Source of the DNA: Tillus elongatus
Lineage: Eukaryota > Arthropoda > Insecta > Coleoptera > Cleridae
NCBI GenBank assembly: GCA_964006375.1
Contig: OZ023263.1
Span: 139,274,673-139,338,672 of the forward strand
DNA: 64,000 nucleotides
Direction: 5' to 3'
Position numbers and translations under genes: made by a program. The notes beneath the pieces are model-generated. The model saw only the letters and a list, made by a program, of their open reading frames with translations. It was not told the DNA's origin and did no database searches. Shown here piece after piece: positions 12,340-24,359 of the stretch (position 1 is the stretch's first letter; each line of letters starts with the position of its first letter).

Positions 12340-13105
12340 TGATGATCAAACGCCCCAAATGTTCAAAATGACGCCCATCATTTTGAACCCACAGTTACTT
12401 TTTCTGGTTCACAAGGCAGCCGTTTCCACTTCTACTTTAGTTATGCTTGGAATAGCGTCCGTAATTCGCTGAATAATATTCTCTCTTGCCGTAGGTCCCG
12501 TGGTAAAAACGAGGTCTTTCAAATCTGCCGCAGTGGTATAAATCAAGACAGGTTAAATCGGGTGACCTGCAACAAACATGCATAAAACATATTGTTCCTA
12601 AACTTATGGATATAAACAGTAGATACCTCGCGGGTCATGGAAATAGGCTACCTCTTCCAATCTACCTATCAGGAAATGCCTGATCAATGAGTTTAGGCAC
12701 AATTATAGTGTAATGGGCCGGACATCCATCATGTTGGGAAAATTATTCTGGATTCCAACGCCACATTTTGCAAAAAGACTAGTAAATAATTGTCCAAAAA
12801 ATTTAAGCCCATTTTAGAGGTTCATCAAATATAATTGAACATAGGATTTCAGTGCCTAGAATGCTACACCAAACATTCAGGCTCCCCTTCCTTGATACTG
12901 CACCTCCTGCATTCAATTGGGATTACTTGCTGACCAATAATGCATATGTTGCGTATTGACTCCTCTGTTACTATGGAGTGTTGCTTCGTAGGTTCACAAA
13001 ATTCGGGAGAGCAGGTTTCTGTCTTCTGCTATCATCTTAAATAACCAACGGCAGTAGTGAAACCTTCTGTCATAGTCGTCGATGGTCAAAGTTTGGTGTA
13101 GCACA
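12340..13105 (-). pseudogene. Transposase, C-terminal DDE part (Tc1/mariner-superfamily-like insect family)
   Basis: Reading the minus strand across frames gives pieces typical of an IS630/Tc1-type insect transposase: a second-Asp region with DGCPAHY near 12740-12700, a RWIGRG motif followed by the proline-rich block before the third catalytic residue (near 12680-12600), and a C-terminal tail ending near 12340 (IIQRITDAIPSI). Several stops and frame changes separate the pieces, so no functional protein is made. The N-terminal half is displaced to 15.7-16.1 kb. Superfamily assignment is good; the exact family is less certain. Confidence 0.6.
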
Positions 13106-15715
13106 ATATGATATGAATATAACCTAAGACAAAAATTTCAAAAATAAAAAAAATCACTGTGCTTTTATGACCACGCGATAGAAGTAAAAACATATACGAT
13201 TTTCTAATTCTAAAATATATACTTAAATAATAATAATTTGATGTTATATGTTGTTTCTCCGAATCAGGAATAATGGGAGATTTAAATTTTAAAATACCTT
13301 TTTACATTTTAATATTCAGAAAGTAAAATAAGTTACAATCTATATAAATATATTTGTGAATTACTCATAATACGATGAAGTTTCGCTCCAACTAGACTTC
13401 TTCACTGCCCACAACAAGTTGTTTTAATTTTAAAAGGTTTCAAATGGATATAAATCCTGACCATAGAGGGTAACAGTAATATTCACTCAACCAGACCTTA
13501 GCTTATAGTTTATCTCACAAATTTATTAATTGACAAAGGTAATATATAAAGTGTCTCAGGTCAGTTGATAAAGATATGTAATGAATACTTACTGTACGTT
13601 TGGTTCATATTATCCAAGGTCTCGTATTTATAAGTCCCCCGGCTTAAGACGCTGGAACTGCATACATTGGATATTTCGAAATCTGGATAAAAGTCCAGTA
13701 ATAAAGTTCATATTGTTAGGAGAACTTGAGTGGGGAACTAGTTATTCAATAAAAATGCAGGAGTAAAACGCAAATGTTAGCTTTTCTTAACATAACAAAT
13801 ATAGTGGAAAACATGATGTTACATTTCTTTGCAGAAATAAGGCGAAAATAGCGAAAGTAAAATGTCATCAACAAATTCAAATAATATGATTAAATTTAAT
13901 GAAGATCTTAAGTTGTATTATCACAGTATTTTAATTATTTTCTGGTCAGATGTGTTTAGAGAAAATTATTGAAATCTGCTTGCTTGCTTAAGTATTAATT
14001 CTTATTTCAGCTGAAGGTTCATGTCTATTATTTACTTATTTCTGATAATACGTAAAAAATAAAAAATAAAAATCCTAATGAAAGTTCAATAGCAGCAGCA
14101 GCAACACCTTGATCATCATTATTGTTAAAAAATAACACAAGGTGGATAATAAGATTTTCAATTAATTAATAAAGAAACTACTGTAATTTACAAATTTAAA
14201 ATTTGCATACGGAAGTTGCTTTTATTATTCAAACTCACTGCTTAAAGTGTGTAAACACTGAATGATTTAATTTAATTTGAATTTCGTCAACAGTCTTCAG
14301 ATAAAAAGACAATTTATTTCGACTCAAATTTTTATGATACACTCAACAGGCTAAAAGAAACTTCACTTGTGCGACGAAAGGAATCTCCAGCTGGTCAAAG
14401 AGGTGAGGTCGGGCCTTTGATTCGGCCCTGCGGTGAACGAGGCCTCTGCGACAGCAATTAAAAGAACTGTGGGTTGATTGGAAACTGCTTAAGCCGCTCT
14501 AGGAATGCGACGGGATTGCTAGCAATAGGTGTCTGGTCACGAAGATCAGTATCAGCTCACCGAGGGCATATAGGACGTACGCTCACGCTGCTAGCAACAG
14601 CTTAAGTCCCTCAGAGCAGTATTGGCTCTCAAGAAACAATGAAAGCAGTGGAAAAGTAGACATGAGAAAACGACGGGAAGAATAAAGGAAAGACCAAAAA
14701 GGGAAAACCCCTGCAATTGCAATTAAAAAATGCTTAGAAAAACTCGCGCTGTATATTAAAGAAAGCTTGCAGACTTACCGCTTTCCTAAAGAAAGAAGCG
14801 TGGTCAAAACTATTAATTTACACAGACCACTAGTATTATACCACCCATGAATAGGTACACTAGGTAACTTCGGAAGCCCTATCGTTAGATCGCCTGTCGA
14901 GTCAATTTTCCTCTATTTACGTTCGGCTGACTGCTTCTAATAAAGCACATACCCCTCAAATGGAAGATTCTGTACTTGCAGGAATAAGTCGTCTCCCATT
15001 GGTCAAGACGAAAAGTTTCGGTTACATTTGTACGAGAGGGGATAAGCGAATGCGTAGAAGAAGCTACAGACTTGAATATCAATCGGTTAAAGTGCCCTTG
15101 AGGCGCTAAACAAATCGAAGTTATTTGTTCTTGCCCTAACGTTGATAGTCAATTGTTTACATTAAGAGAGCTGAAACGGAATCGTCCAAGATTGAGAATA
15201 CAACAGTGTTTACTGCGCTCCATGCTCTTGTTATTCTAGAAACTTCTCGTTTTTTATATGATGTATTTACCAGGAAATTTAAATAACGATACTTTTAGAC
15301 CTTCAAGGAAGACTTTATTATTTGCGTTCTTTAACACGACAAATATTTTACCATATATTTAGATATTCAGCGACGCTAATATGGAATTACGGAGGTGAAT
15401 AAAATCAATTCTTCATAAAACAACTCAATCCAATGTTTAATGATGGCTTATTATTTAATTAAGCACGTTGTGCTACTGAGCTTTCTCAGATGTTATTTTT
15501 AAATCAGTAAGAGCGTTACGGAAGCGGAAAAAGTGACCGTAACAAAGTGTGCATTAATATATAATATAATAATAATTCTGATAGGTACCTAATCTTAAAC
15601 CACAGAACAGAGATATGTCAATTTGGCATATACCTAAGAATAGAATATAAGCATGGTGCGCCGCAAGGAGTTTTCACTTCACAAATATGCATCAATTTCG
15701 TATGTTACTAAAGAT
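13106..15715. other. Interior of the long-TIR transposon, no recognised coding sequence
   Basis: This lies between the two transposase parts. 13.1-14.3 kb is AT-rich and featureless. 14350-15100 is more complex and less AT-rich (for example tcgggcctttgattcggccctgcgg near 14408), which suggests a separate inserted repeat that I could not identify. No frame here resembles a known protein. Confidence 0.4.
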
Positions 15716-16140
15716 AATTATTTACCTGTGTTCTTTCAATATTCGATGCACAGTAGTTTGAGGAATACCTAGGTATCCAGATATTATCCGAACACTCAGG
15801 TTGGGATTGAACTCTACGTACGCTAAAGTGTTTATAACATTTTCCTCCATTCTTCGGGTGCGCCGTTTGCGGTATACGGGGCGGAGGAAACTTCCTGCGA
15901 CACAAAAGTGATTAGCTAAACATGTAAACATTATGGCATCGTACCAGCGTCTTTGAGGATTTTGAAATGCATATATTCTTGCAGCTATAGTCGCATTTTC
16001 TGACACTCAAAATAAATAGTAATAATATCAACCACTTCCTGAGGCGACAAAGACATAAAAAAATACCGTAACGCTGCGAATACGGCAAAATAATATTTTG
16101 ACACGAAAATTGTTTAATTTTTGACATGATCACCTTTTTG
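15716..16140 (-). pseudogene. Transposase, N-terminal helix-turn-helix part
   Basis: The minus frame from about 16006 to 15722 encodes a helix-turn-helix segment seen at the N-terminus of insect Tc1-like transposases. Its parts are a start region around ENATIAARIYAFQNPQRRW, a middle GSFLRPVYRKRRTRRMEENV, and a recognition-helix region LSVRIISGYLGIPQTTVHRI. The catalytic part that should follow is about 2.6 kb away, so the gene is interrupted. It lies just inside the right inverted repeat, as expected for the gene start. Confidence 0.6.
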
Positions 16141-16912
16141 TTTCCAAAGCTTGCTTGACTTTTAAATATATCGACTTAATGGATTGTAATAAAAGTGTCA
16201 ATAATGAATTCTTCTACAATCTTTGAATTATTGTTTAAAATAGGAGAAAATCATGTATGGGCATTTGCAGACATTTATAAATCTGAGTTAGAGCTTACAG
16301 AATCGGCCTAGTAGAAAATGACGCGTCGTTTAATGCGTTACACCTCTATGTTTTAAGCACATTTTTGATAACATTTCCGATAAAAAGAAAGATATCGAAC
16401 TGCAGTTTTTGCCGCATTGTTGAACCTTCTTTGCTTTCTCCAACTAAGTAAAAAAAATATATAACATTGTATTTAAAATTTTTGAAAAATACCCTAAAAC
16501 ATGCCAGTTTTTAACATAGTGTCCTCTAAGTGAGATTTAAAGAAGTAGGTACCTATAGTTTATATCACTGAAAAGAAGGCAGGAAAGGCTCCTCCAAACG
16601 AGATCAAGTTCAAATTCGGTTAAGCCAAACCGTAGTTATGAGCTATTCTTCAAAAGAAAATTCTACTTCCCCCTACCACTTTTTTAAAAATGACAAAGAT
16701 GACACCGCAAACTTTTTTGTTCAGCAAACAGTGAAGATTAAAACAGTGATATTTGTCGATATGCCTTACTTGGTACTTTTTTTTTTGAGAAAATGTTTTT
16801 CCGTTTCGATATCACAATTAGGCCCTCTAGCGGTCATCCTATAAACTTGCAAATAATTTTCAGTAACTTCTCTTGGTCACTTTTATTATCATTATTTTTT
16901 TGTCAAAGAGTT
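16141..16912 (-). repeat. Right long inverted repeat of the 11.5-16.9 kb transposon
   Basis: The inverted partner of 11525-12297. The outer edge is near tcttggtcactttta (about 16880) and runs to about 16912. Confidence 0.7.
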
Positions 16913-17304
16913 AGATCTATCATTAACGAGTGTTATTAGACACCAGATCTTCGTTTTGTGATCGTGTATATGTGTATACTACACATATGGTTACGTTGTG
17001 TATGTACAAGTCACTCAAATTTGCCCTGTAGATATGTTAATTTCTCGATATTCCAATGAAAACTGACTGTTTGTTAAGTGAGATTACCATAAAGGTTTAT
17101 TTACTTTAAGTTAAGAATGATAATTATATCTTAGGAATAATTAAGATGGATACGTTTCAAAAACACCTTTAATATAGCTGAAAGGAAAGTATAAAGTGCT
17201 AGAGGTTCAGCCTCAAGATTGATTTGAAAAGAACACTGAGGCATGGCTTTAACAATTATGTGTGTTTGTCATCTGTGTCAGTATACGAACCAGTATGCTC
17301 AAAA
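16913..17304. other. Noncoding stretch, nothing recognised
   Basis: AT-rich sequence with no supported feature. A short palindromic word (atatgtgtatactacacatat) lies near 16967-16988. Confidence 0.4.
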
Positions 17305-17690
17305 AAAGGCTGGATGCAGCAAGTGTGTCACGGTAGCGAATTTTTGTAAAAATGTTTTTAATGGCAAATATGTCTTGGTTCTAAAACAAGGACATTTGGT
17401 TGGCAGTATAAGTTATATAGTACTAACAATGCACCATATTTTATTAAAATAGCTTTGTTGTTTCAAAAAGTACAAACATTTTCCAAAAATAAACTCAAAA
17501 GTTCCAGAAAAAACTGTCCGATCTTCCTCGCCCACGAACCTCTTCAAGCCATTTACGCACCTGCCAACACAAACTGCTCAACGACAAAAGTGAATTTTTT
17601 TTAATGCGAACTTGCAAAAATTTCTTTTGCAAACATTCACCTTTTTTTTTACAGAAATTGCCTTAAGTAAATTTTTTTACAATAACTTAC
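17305..17690 (+). repeat. Dispersed noncoding repeat, family R1 of this window
   Basis: This copy starts with ATGCAGCAAGTGTGTCACGG near 17312 and continues through the family body (gcagtataagttatatagta, atgcaccatatttta) to CTTAAGTAAA near 17665. It is on the opposite strand to the copy at 2985-3329. Confidence 0.55.
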
Positions 17691-17712
17691 CAAATATTTA
17701 TTATTAATTACC

Positions 17713-17920
17713 AACATATAACAAAAAATTTACAAAAAATCATTTCTACGGAAACACTAAAAGCATTTCTGCAAAAACGTTTTAAATTTGGCCACTATTT
17801 GAGAGTGCCTGTTGTTAACATATAACAAAAAATTTACAAAAAATCATTTCTTCGGAAACACTAAAAGCATTTCTGCAAAAACGTTTTAAATTTGGCTACT
17901 ATTTGAGAGTGCCTGTTGTT
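17713..17920 (+). repeat. Tandem duplication of a 104-bp unit
   Basis: Two adjacent copies (17713-17816 and 17817-17920), starting aacatataac and ending gagtgcctgttgtt, differ at only a couple of positions. The duplication is local and recent. Confidence 0.9.
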
Positions 17921-18279
17921 AAGGTTAGCTTTTCAGCTTCCGTACCATTTTGCTAATTCTATAATATATCTAAGAGAGCTTTATTGGTTAGTACATCTTG
18001 TTAGCATTAAATAGCGAATAACTATCGAATTGAAAGATTTAATGAAACTTCGCTTTTATCCTTGTCACCGTAGAAACGGAAACAATAAAAGCATTTCTGC
18101 GAAACTATTTGAAAGCGCCTGTATAGGGTAGCCCGATTCTTTCAACGAGTAATAGAGACAAAAAGCTGCCTGAATGCGTCATTTCCATGGAGCTCCCCTA
18201 TCTATTGGTAATAAAAACGCCGTATCGCAATTTGTGATATGTGGCGAAAACGTGAAAAGTTGAAAAACACTTGAAATAA

Positions 18280-18935
18280 CTCAAAAACGATGAACGACAT
18301 CTTTTTTTACCTTACAAACATGCATTGTAATTCGATGGAAATAGAAAAATGCAATAACATAAGGGTGTTCTATTAAAAAAAAGTGTGTATCACCAGCAAC
18401 TTATGGTCCAGCCTACTTAATCGTTGTATGTAATATTCAATTGGTTTTGTCAACCATACAAAATATTTTGTTCTTGTGCTTTCCTCTGATCACCAGTGGC
18501 ACACATTTTTTTAAAATTTAAATGCCCATAATTTTTTCTCCTTTTAACTGACAGATCTGAATTTCGGCACCCGGGGTAAGTTTGATCGTACAAACGTAGT
18601 TGCCGAATTTCGTTGTCATAGCTCTGTTACTTTCGGAGATAAAAAAATTCCGAAAGAAAACCCTAAATTTTCCCGGAAAAACTGGCCCTATTTTCCTGTA
18701 TAACCAGCTTGTCCAAGCCACTCGCAAACGAAAGGTATGTGCCAAATTTCATTAAAATCGGTCCATTATGTTTTGAGTTTTCGGTACGATATGTAAATAT
18801 ATACGAACACAGTTCTCATCAGTGAATTTGTCGTTTTAGGGAAAATTCGCCAAAAAGCAAGGTGCAATATAGACATGTTTACCATTAAAAACTTTTTTAT
18901 AAAAATTCGCCACCATAAGGGACTTGCTGCATCAG
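18280..18935 (-). repeat. Dispersed noncoding repeat, longer copy, minus strand
   Basis: It reads on the minus strand from GCAGCAAGTCCCTTATGGTG near 18935. The stretch at 18290-18420 matches, inverted, 61690-61830 (for example ttatgttattgcattttt). The two loci therefore share a composite repeat larger than the short R1 copies. Confidence 0.5.
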
Positions 18936-21880
18936 AATTGAAAAGTGGTGCGCTCTTTTTGTCCAGGAGTTTATGCGGATTTTCTTCGTTAAAGATGTAC
19001 ATCGGTATTCGAAGCGTTTGAAATGTAGGGGTTTTTAAGTGAAGATGTGTATTGAGCATAGTAAAATTAACAAAAGTGAGATAGACACAAGGCATAAAAT
19101 GTTGAAAATAGCAAAAAAATGTCCGAAACAGTACTAATTGGGACCTGCTACCCCCGACGGGCCCAATATAGAACATTATACAGTATATGTTAAATATTTC
19201 ACTTTCAGCACTCTACAAATTTAAAATTAAATTTTTTGTTGCTAATGATGTAAACAACCGGGAGGTTGTGCCCCCCATCCCCCCCCACCGTTATACAAAA
19301 AATTCGCTACAATTATACAAAATGTGAACAAATTTCAAACATCGCTCTAAATCATACGTGACTACTTATTGCTATTACTCCACTGCGGAGTATTTGAATA
19401 ATGCCCGTGAGGCGCAGAGCTGAGAGGAACGAATATTTTATTATGTTTTTTTTTGGTGTTAACATTGTATAAATTTAAACAAAGATTTTGTAGAAGTTTT
19501 TTCTTGATGTTAATTTTGTTACTCAATCAGTTAAAACAGTGATGTTGACCAACTGAAAATATTAAAAGTTTAGTTAGAACAAATACTTACTTTTTCAGGG
19601 TTGATTTTAACCAAAAGCTTAAATTTTTCAGACCTTTAGTGCAAAATTGTGACAATTTAGATAGGCAACTGCACTTGGTCCATATATAGGTATTCACTAT
19701 AACATTTTTTTTACCTATACTGTTGATGAACTTAGCAAGGAGATTTATTGTAATCACAGCCAACAGTAAAACACAATAGTCTATCAATTGGTTAAAATAT
19801 AATATGGGATCGAAATGTCAGGTTATCAATTATTATAATTATTAATTGAGCTCCAAAATAACTCCTATGCTGAAAGTTTCTTAAATATATAATTTGGCCA
19901 GTAGTAGTAGGCCGTAATTGCATGCCCTGCTTAAGAAATAAATTTTAGCCTGATGCTCCTTGTTTTACATTTATAATTTATCATTTAGTTTTGGAAATAA
20001 AAGAGAAATACAAACTTTACTGAACAATTAATGGACAATTGGAGTGAAAGATTTAATTTATTATGGGCAGCACTTCTAAAATAATTAAAGTTAACTTGAA
20101 AATACTTTAGTTCCAGAAATTACGGCGAATTAATTCTAATTTCAGATCTATAAACTACATCACACCTTAAGTGAAAATATTATATTTTAGCAATGTCACT
20201 CCATAAAAAAAATCGTAAAAATTGTAACGGAGGGGTTTTTAACAGACCTTTCTCTTGATCCATTTGTCAAAATATTTTTGACCGGTGAAAATAATGAGGT
20301 GAGATTAATTCAGTTCAAAGAGAGACTCACTTGTTTCCAGCTGTTAGTTACCCATTTATTAGCAAATTTTTAAATTCGAAGCCAAACATCCAGGAATTGC
20401 ATTTTTATTTGGACTCAATACTAAAATTTCAAATTCAAAGCCAATAGCATCAAACATCCACAAATTTCAATATTTAAAATATTTTAAGACATACCAAACT
20501 ATTACAGAATATCTTATATTATTCCAGAAGCTATAAACCAGAAACCAGGATGCGAAAATTAGAATGCACAAATTAAAACCCACTACTTAGTGCTTAGCAC
20601 CAAGCAGCTATAAGCTAAGACCTAGCAGCTCTGTAAATTAAAGAAACAAAACACTGTAAAATTTTGTAATTAATAAAGAACCAACTCTTTTGAGTTGGTA
20701 AGAAGAGGTTGGTGTTATACAAAATTTGGCAACCCAGATTTATTTATCTTAATATTGCAACACTACAGCAAAATAATTGCTGCAACTATTAGGGAATTTG
20801 AAACAGCTGAACTCAGACCTATAAGTACCTTATCACTTTATTACCGACAGCCGTATGAAGAGTTTTTGATGCTTCTTTCCCAGCTCGAATTAGTGATGGG
20901 TTGTTATTTAACAATCTGTTATTTTTCACCTGTTGCCGAGCCGCAACAGTAACAACTTGTTATGGATATATGAAAATAACAGGTTACAGGAGGACCAGAA
21001 ACACAACAGCAGAAATCTATTTGCGTTTGCGCTTTACACTAGAGCTCGGACTCGTATCTGTTTCTGTTGCACTGCAACTAGCTACGATAAATCAACATCG
21101 GTTTTCATCCGCAACTGTTATAACAGGATGAATGGACAAGAGACTGGGAATGCTAAATATGTATGGGTATAGAGTATAGAGCGGACCTTACTTCATAACA
21201 TATTACTTAACACTTTATACTAGTGTGCTCACAGCTTTGGGAACGTAGGATCGTCGAACAATAAAACTGTTAAATTTTATCAGGTTGTTGATGGGGATAC
21301 GGCATACGGACACGGACACTACTACTACTAATCACTGAAACTTCAAAAATCTCAGGAACAGTACCAATTTTAATGAAATTATAAAAATATTCCCTGTACC
21401 CGGCATAGTTGAAACCAGACACACAGGTAGAGAGAAAACTATTAGTTTTAATTAAAAAAAAATATTTATTTTATTTTTTGCTTACAATAATTCATGTATT
21501 TCATATAACTCTCATTTTCAAGGAAAAGATGGCTATAGAGGTTTTCAAGCTCAATGCTTAACTAATACTTATAGTAAAGAAAATTCGAAAGAAAATTTTC
21601 ATTGTTGATTTTGTTTACCAAATTATTATTAGTGATAAATATCCAAAAAACCCCTTCAACATTTTTTTTATAAAAAATTTATTAATTGTTTTCAAAATAA
21701 AACAAAAATAATTTTTTATTTTAAACATTATATAGTTGCATAGTATAGTAAACAATTTAAATTATGTTTCAGAGAATTAGAGATATCTAAAGTTTTTGCT
21801 CTATCCACATTGTTTCATAATTATTTTTGTCTTTTTCTTCAAATTAATCACCTTCACCCCTCAGGCATGATCAACTGATA
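18936..21880. other. Noncoding stretch, no gene recognised
   Basis: AT-rich throughout. Short open frames near 18766-19176, 19587-19787 and 20695-21170 show no family signature and have no codon pattern I trust. The words tgttacag and taacag recur near 20900-21130 and 21960-22040, hinting at a diverged repeat pair. Nothing else is supported. Confidence 0.4.
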
Positions 21881-21885
21881 GTTAC

Positions 21886-21950
21886 ATCGCCCGGAGATTG
21901 AACCCGTGTAGCAGCGAATCTCCTTTACTACACCACCGGACGGGTTCAGC
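21886..21950 (-). repeat. tRNA-like sequence, candidate SINE head
   Basis: On the minus strand there is a box-A-like TGGTGTAGTAAAGG and a box-B-like GGGTTCAATCTCC spaced about 30 bp apart, ending in CCGGGC. The T-stem pairing is imperfect and no clean acceptor stem forms, so this is not a working tRNA gene. A tRNA-derived SINE or pseudogene is the likelier reading. Confidence 0.4.
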
Positions 21951-22968
21951 TACTGTTGCTACGTCTACGTGGAATTCTTCTAAATAACAGTAACTGTTGT
22001 CACCTGTTACAGCAATATAACAGTTTTTCCCATCACTAGCTCGAATACGTCCCACTGCCTGCTTTTTAAAATACTTAATTCTCATTGGCTGCGCAGAGCG
22101 AGATACCTAGTGAACGTTCTAAGGAACTTTATATTTCCTGGTACCATAAAAAACACCGTCTGAATCTACAGATGTCACGGCCACATAATAATATTTCTTT
22201 TGTTCGAAATTACGTATTATTTTAGAATTTCCAACAGTTGAACCTTTCTTTGTATTTTAACAAACAAAAATCAGAAAGTATTCCTTCATTGGAAAATATA
22301 TTGTAGAGAAATATATTTGGCTTATTTAACTTTTAAAGAATTTAAATGTTTTCCTTATGTGATATTTTATTTCACAATCAATGGTTCTTGTATTGAAATA
22401 GGTCGTAGTTAAAGACCCTTCGACAGGTAGTAATATTAATATTGCTCTCTAAAAAACTCCAACAAGGAATCAGAGCGGTGTCCACCACTAGCGAATTTTC
22501 ATACTTCTGTTTGACGATATTGCTCTCACATTTACAATAAAAAAAAGTAGGCATTAAAAATTTCCACAGTTGTAAAACATTTGCTTTGATTATCAGAATG
22601 TAAGCTGACTTAAAAAAGCCGAGCAGAACACCAGTTACTCCTATAACACGCTAGCGAACACTACTATTAACAACATCCAAAAGGAACGTTCTAGACAATT
22701 GCTTGGCGCCAATAAAACCACCGCCTATTGGTAAGGTTTTGTCCTTATTTTAGTACAGCGGAAGAAACATCGTGAAGGAATGGGACCACACTGGAAATAT
22801 TGAAAAACGTAAAAGTTGTCCAAAAGTTGTAACGTGAAAAGGGACTGACGCTTAAGGTAAGAATAGTAGCAGCGTGCATGCTAGGCGATAAGCCTCATCC
22901 ACTAGTAGTTAGTTCATCTAAAACTAGCTACGTCAAACCACAAAATGACCTAAAAGTGAATTGGTCAC
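21951..22968. other. Noncoding stretch, nothing recognised
   Basis: Mixed AT-rich sequence up to the left LTR of the next element. No coding frame or repeat edge was supported. Confidence 0.4.
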
Positions 22969-23185
22969 TGTGGTGCCCTAGCATTCGCAATAAACACACA
23001 ATGTCCTATAGTCACAAATAGTTTCATTAATGTATAAATATATCTCGATTACACAGTGAATTATTTTATATCTTAACTAGACCGCGTTACATTCAACAAT
23101 GAATCCATTCCCCCAACGTTCATGCTCCGACCTCCGTCTACGTTCCCTGTTGGTGAATCATCATGCTCCGTAACCGGTCGCCACA
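22969..23185 (-). repeat. 3' LTR (left) of the minus-strand gypsy element
   Basis: This 217-bp direct repeat of 28394-28610 has TG...CA ends. The internal side is purine-rich on the minus strand (AAAAAGGAGGGAT at 23186-23198), fitting a polypurine tract directly next to the LTR. Confidence 0.92.
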
Positions 23186-23518
23186 ATCCCTCCTTTTTCT
23201 ACAGCTTTAGTGGTGGTATCCTTGTAGGTGTGATGTCGTCCTCGTGCTCGATAACGAAGCGACCGGCTGGTGTGGAATGGTTGGAGGCGGCGTGATTCGT
23301 TGAAGAGCTGGTTGGGACAAAAGTTAAATGTTTAAAATATTATGGTGATTCTCCAGGTACTTTTTTATATGTGTCGTGTGGCGTTTAAATGTTTTACCAT
23401 CTTTCTTTAGCGTAACTTCGTTCCCTTTTCTTTCTATCACTTCATACTCTTCGCCGCGAAACCTACCCTCTAGTTTATTTGCCATCGCCATGTTCTGTAC
23501 AATTACTTTATCCCCTGG

Positions 23519-24290
23519 CTATATATCGCACTCTTTTGACCTTCTTACCGTATCTTCTCTACCCTTTCCTTTTTTGGCTTCTTGACCGCCCTCGCTCTTT
23601 ACAAGGTCGGAGATAGAAGGAATCTTGTCACGAATATTTCTACCCAATAGTAGCTGTGACGGGGACTTTCCTTTTGTTTCATGTGGTGTGACATTGTACA
23701 TAAAAATGAAGTTTCTTATTTCGGTTCGATAGTCTCTTTTATTAACATGCGCAATTTGAAGTCTCTTTAGTATTGACTTATTTGCATTTTCGACTTCGCC
23801 ATTAGCTTGGGGACAATATGGTGGAGTTCGTATTAACTCAATGTTGTGACTGTTATAAAAATCTACAAATTCTCGGCTCACAAATTGTCTCCCGTTATCT
23901 GGTCTGTTACGCCTTGGGAAACCCAGTCTTGAAAACATCTCTGTTGCATGGTCGTTGATTGTGGATGATGTTGTGGATTTTAGAAATTTGATCTCTTGGT
24001 ATCTGGAATAATAATCGATTATAACCCGTACCATATATCCGTTTGGTGGAGGCCCCATTAGGTCTATGGCCAGATATTGCCAAGGCTCTTCTGGAAACTT
24101 GTGGCGTGACATCGGAGGTGGTTTGTTAGGCTGTGATACCAAGAGACAGTCTCGGTATTTTTTTTACAAATTGTTCCGTATGTCGATCTAGCAATGGCCA
24201 CCAACCCTGTGCACGCAGACGCCTTTTCATGACTGTTTCCCCAGGGTGCCATTCATGTGCTAGTTCCAAGACTTAGTTTATTAACGATTG
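23519..24290 (-). pseudogene. Integrase of the minus-strand gypsy element
   Basis: Minus frame 24142-23519 carries the catalytic core. It shows AIDLMGPPPNGY with the first Asp, RPDNGRQFVSREF with the second Asp, and CPQANGEVENANKSIL with the Glu. A C-terminal part (MYNVTPHETKGKSPSQLLLG) follows. The zinc-binding start lies in a different frame (24252-24064: CTGLVAIARSTYGTICKKNTE and following), so one indel separates the halves. The retained D-D-E residues suggest recent inactivation. Confidence 0.85.
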
Positions 24291-24359
24291 GGGAATCACG
24301 AGACGATTACTTCCCAACAAGACTGAATCCATAGAAGATAGCTCTGATTTGAATGGGGA

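Larger units (their letters stand above)
11525..16912 (-). mobile_element. Decayed DNA transposon with about 770-bp terminal inverted repeats and a DDE transposase
   Basis: Sequence at 11525-12297 recurs in inverted orientation at 16141-16912. Shared words include aaaagtgaccaagaga, cggaaaaacattttc, ctcataactacggtttgg, caaagaaggttcaacaatg and gcgtcattttctactaggcc. Between them, a transposase on the minus strand is split: the N-terminal DNA-binding part lies near 15.7-16.1 kb and the catalytic C-terminal part near 12.3-13.1 kb. The layout fits one element of about 5.4 kb, probably enlarged by later insertions between the transposase parts. Edges are approximate because both ends are diverged. 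Confidence 0.7.

Noticed and set aside
20695..21172. Three overlapping small frames
   Set aside because: No motif, overlapping phases and AT-rich background composition.
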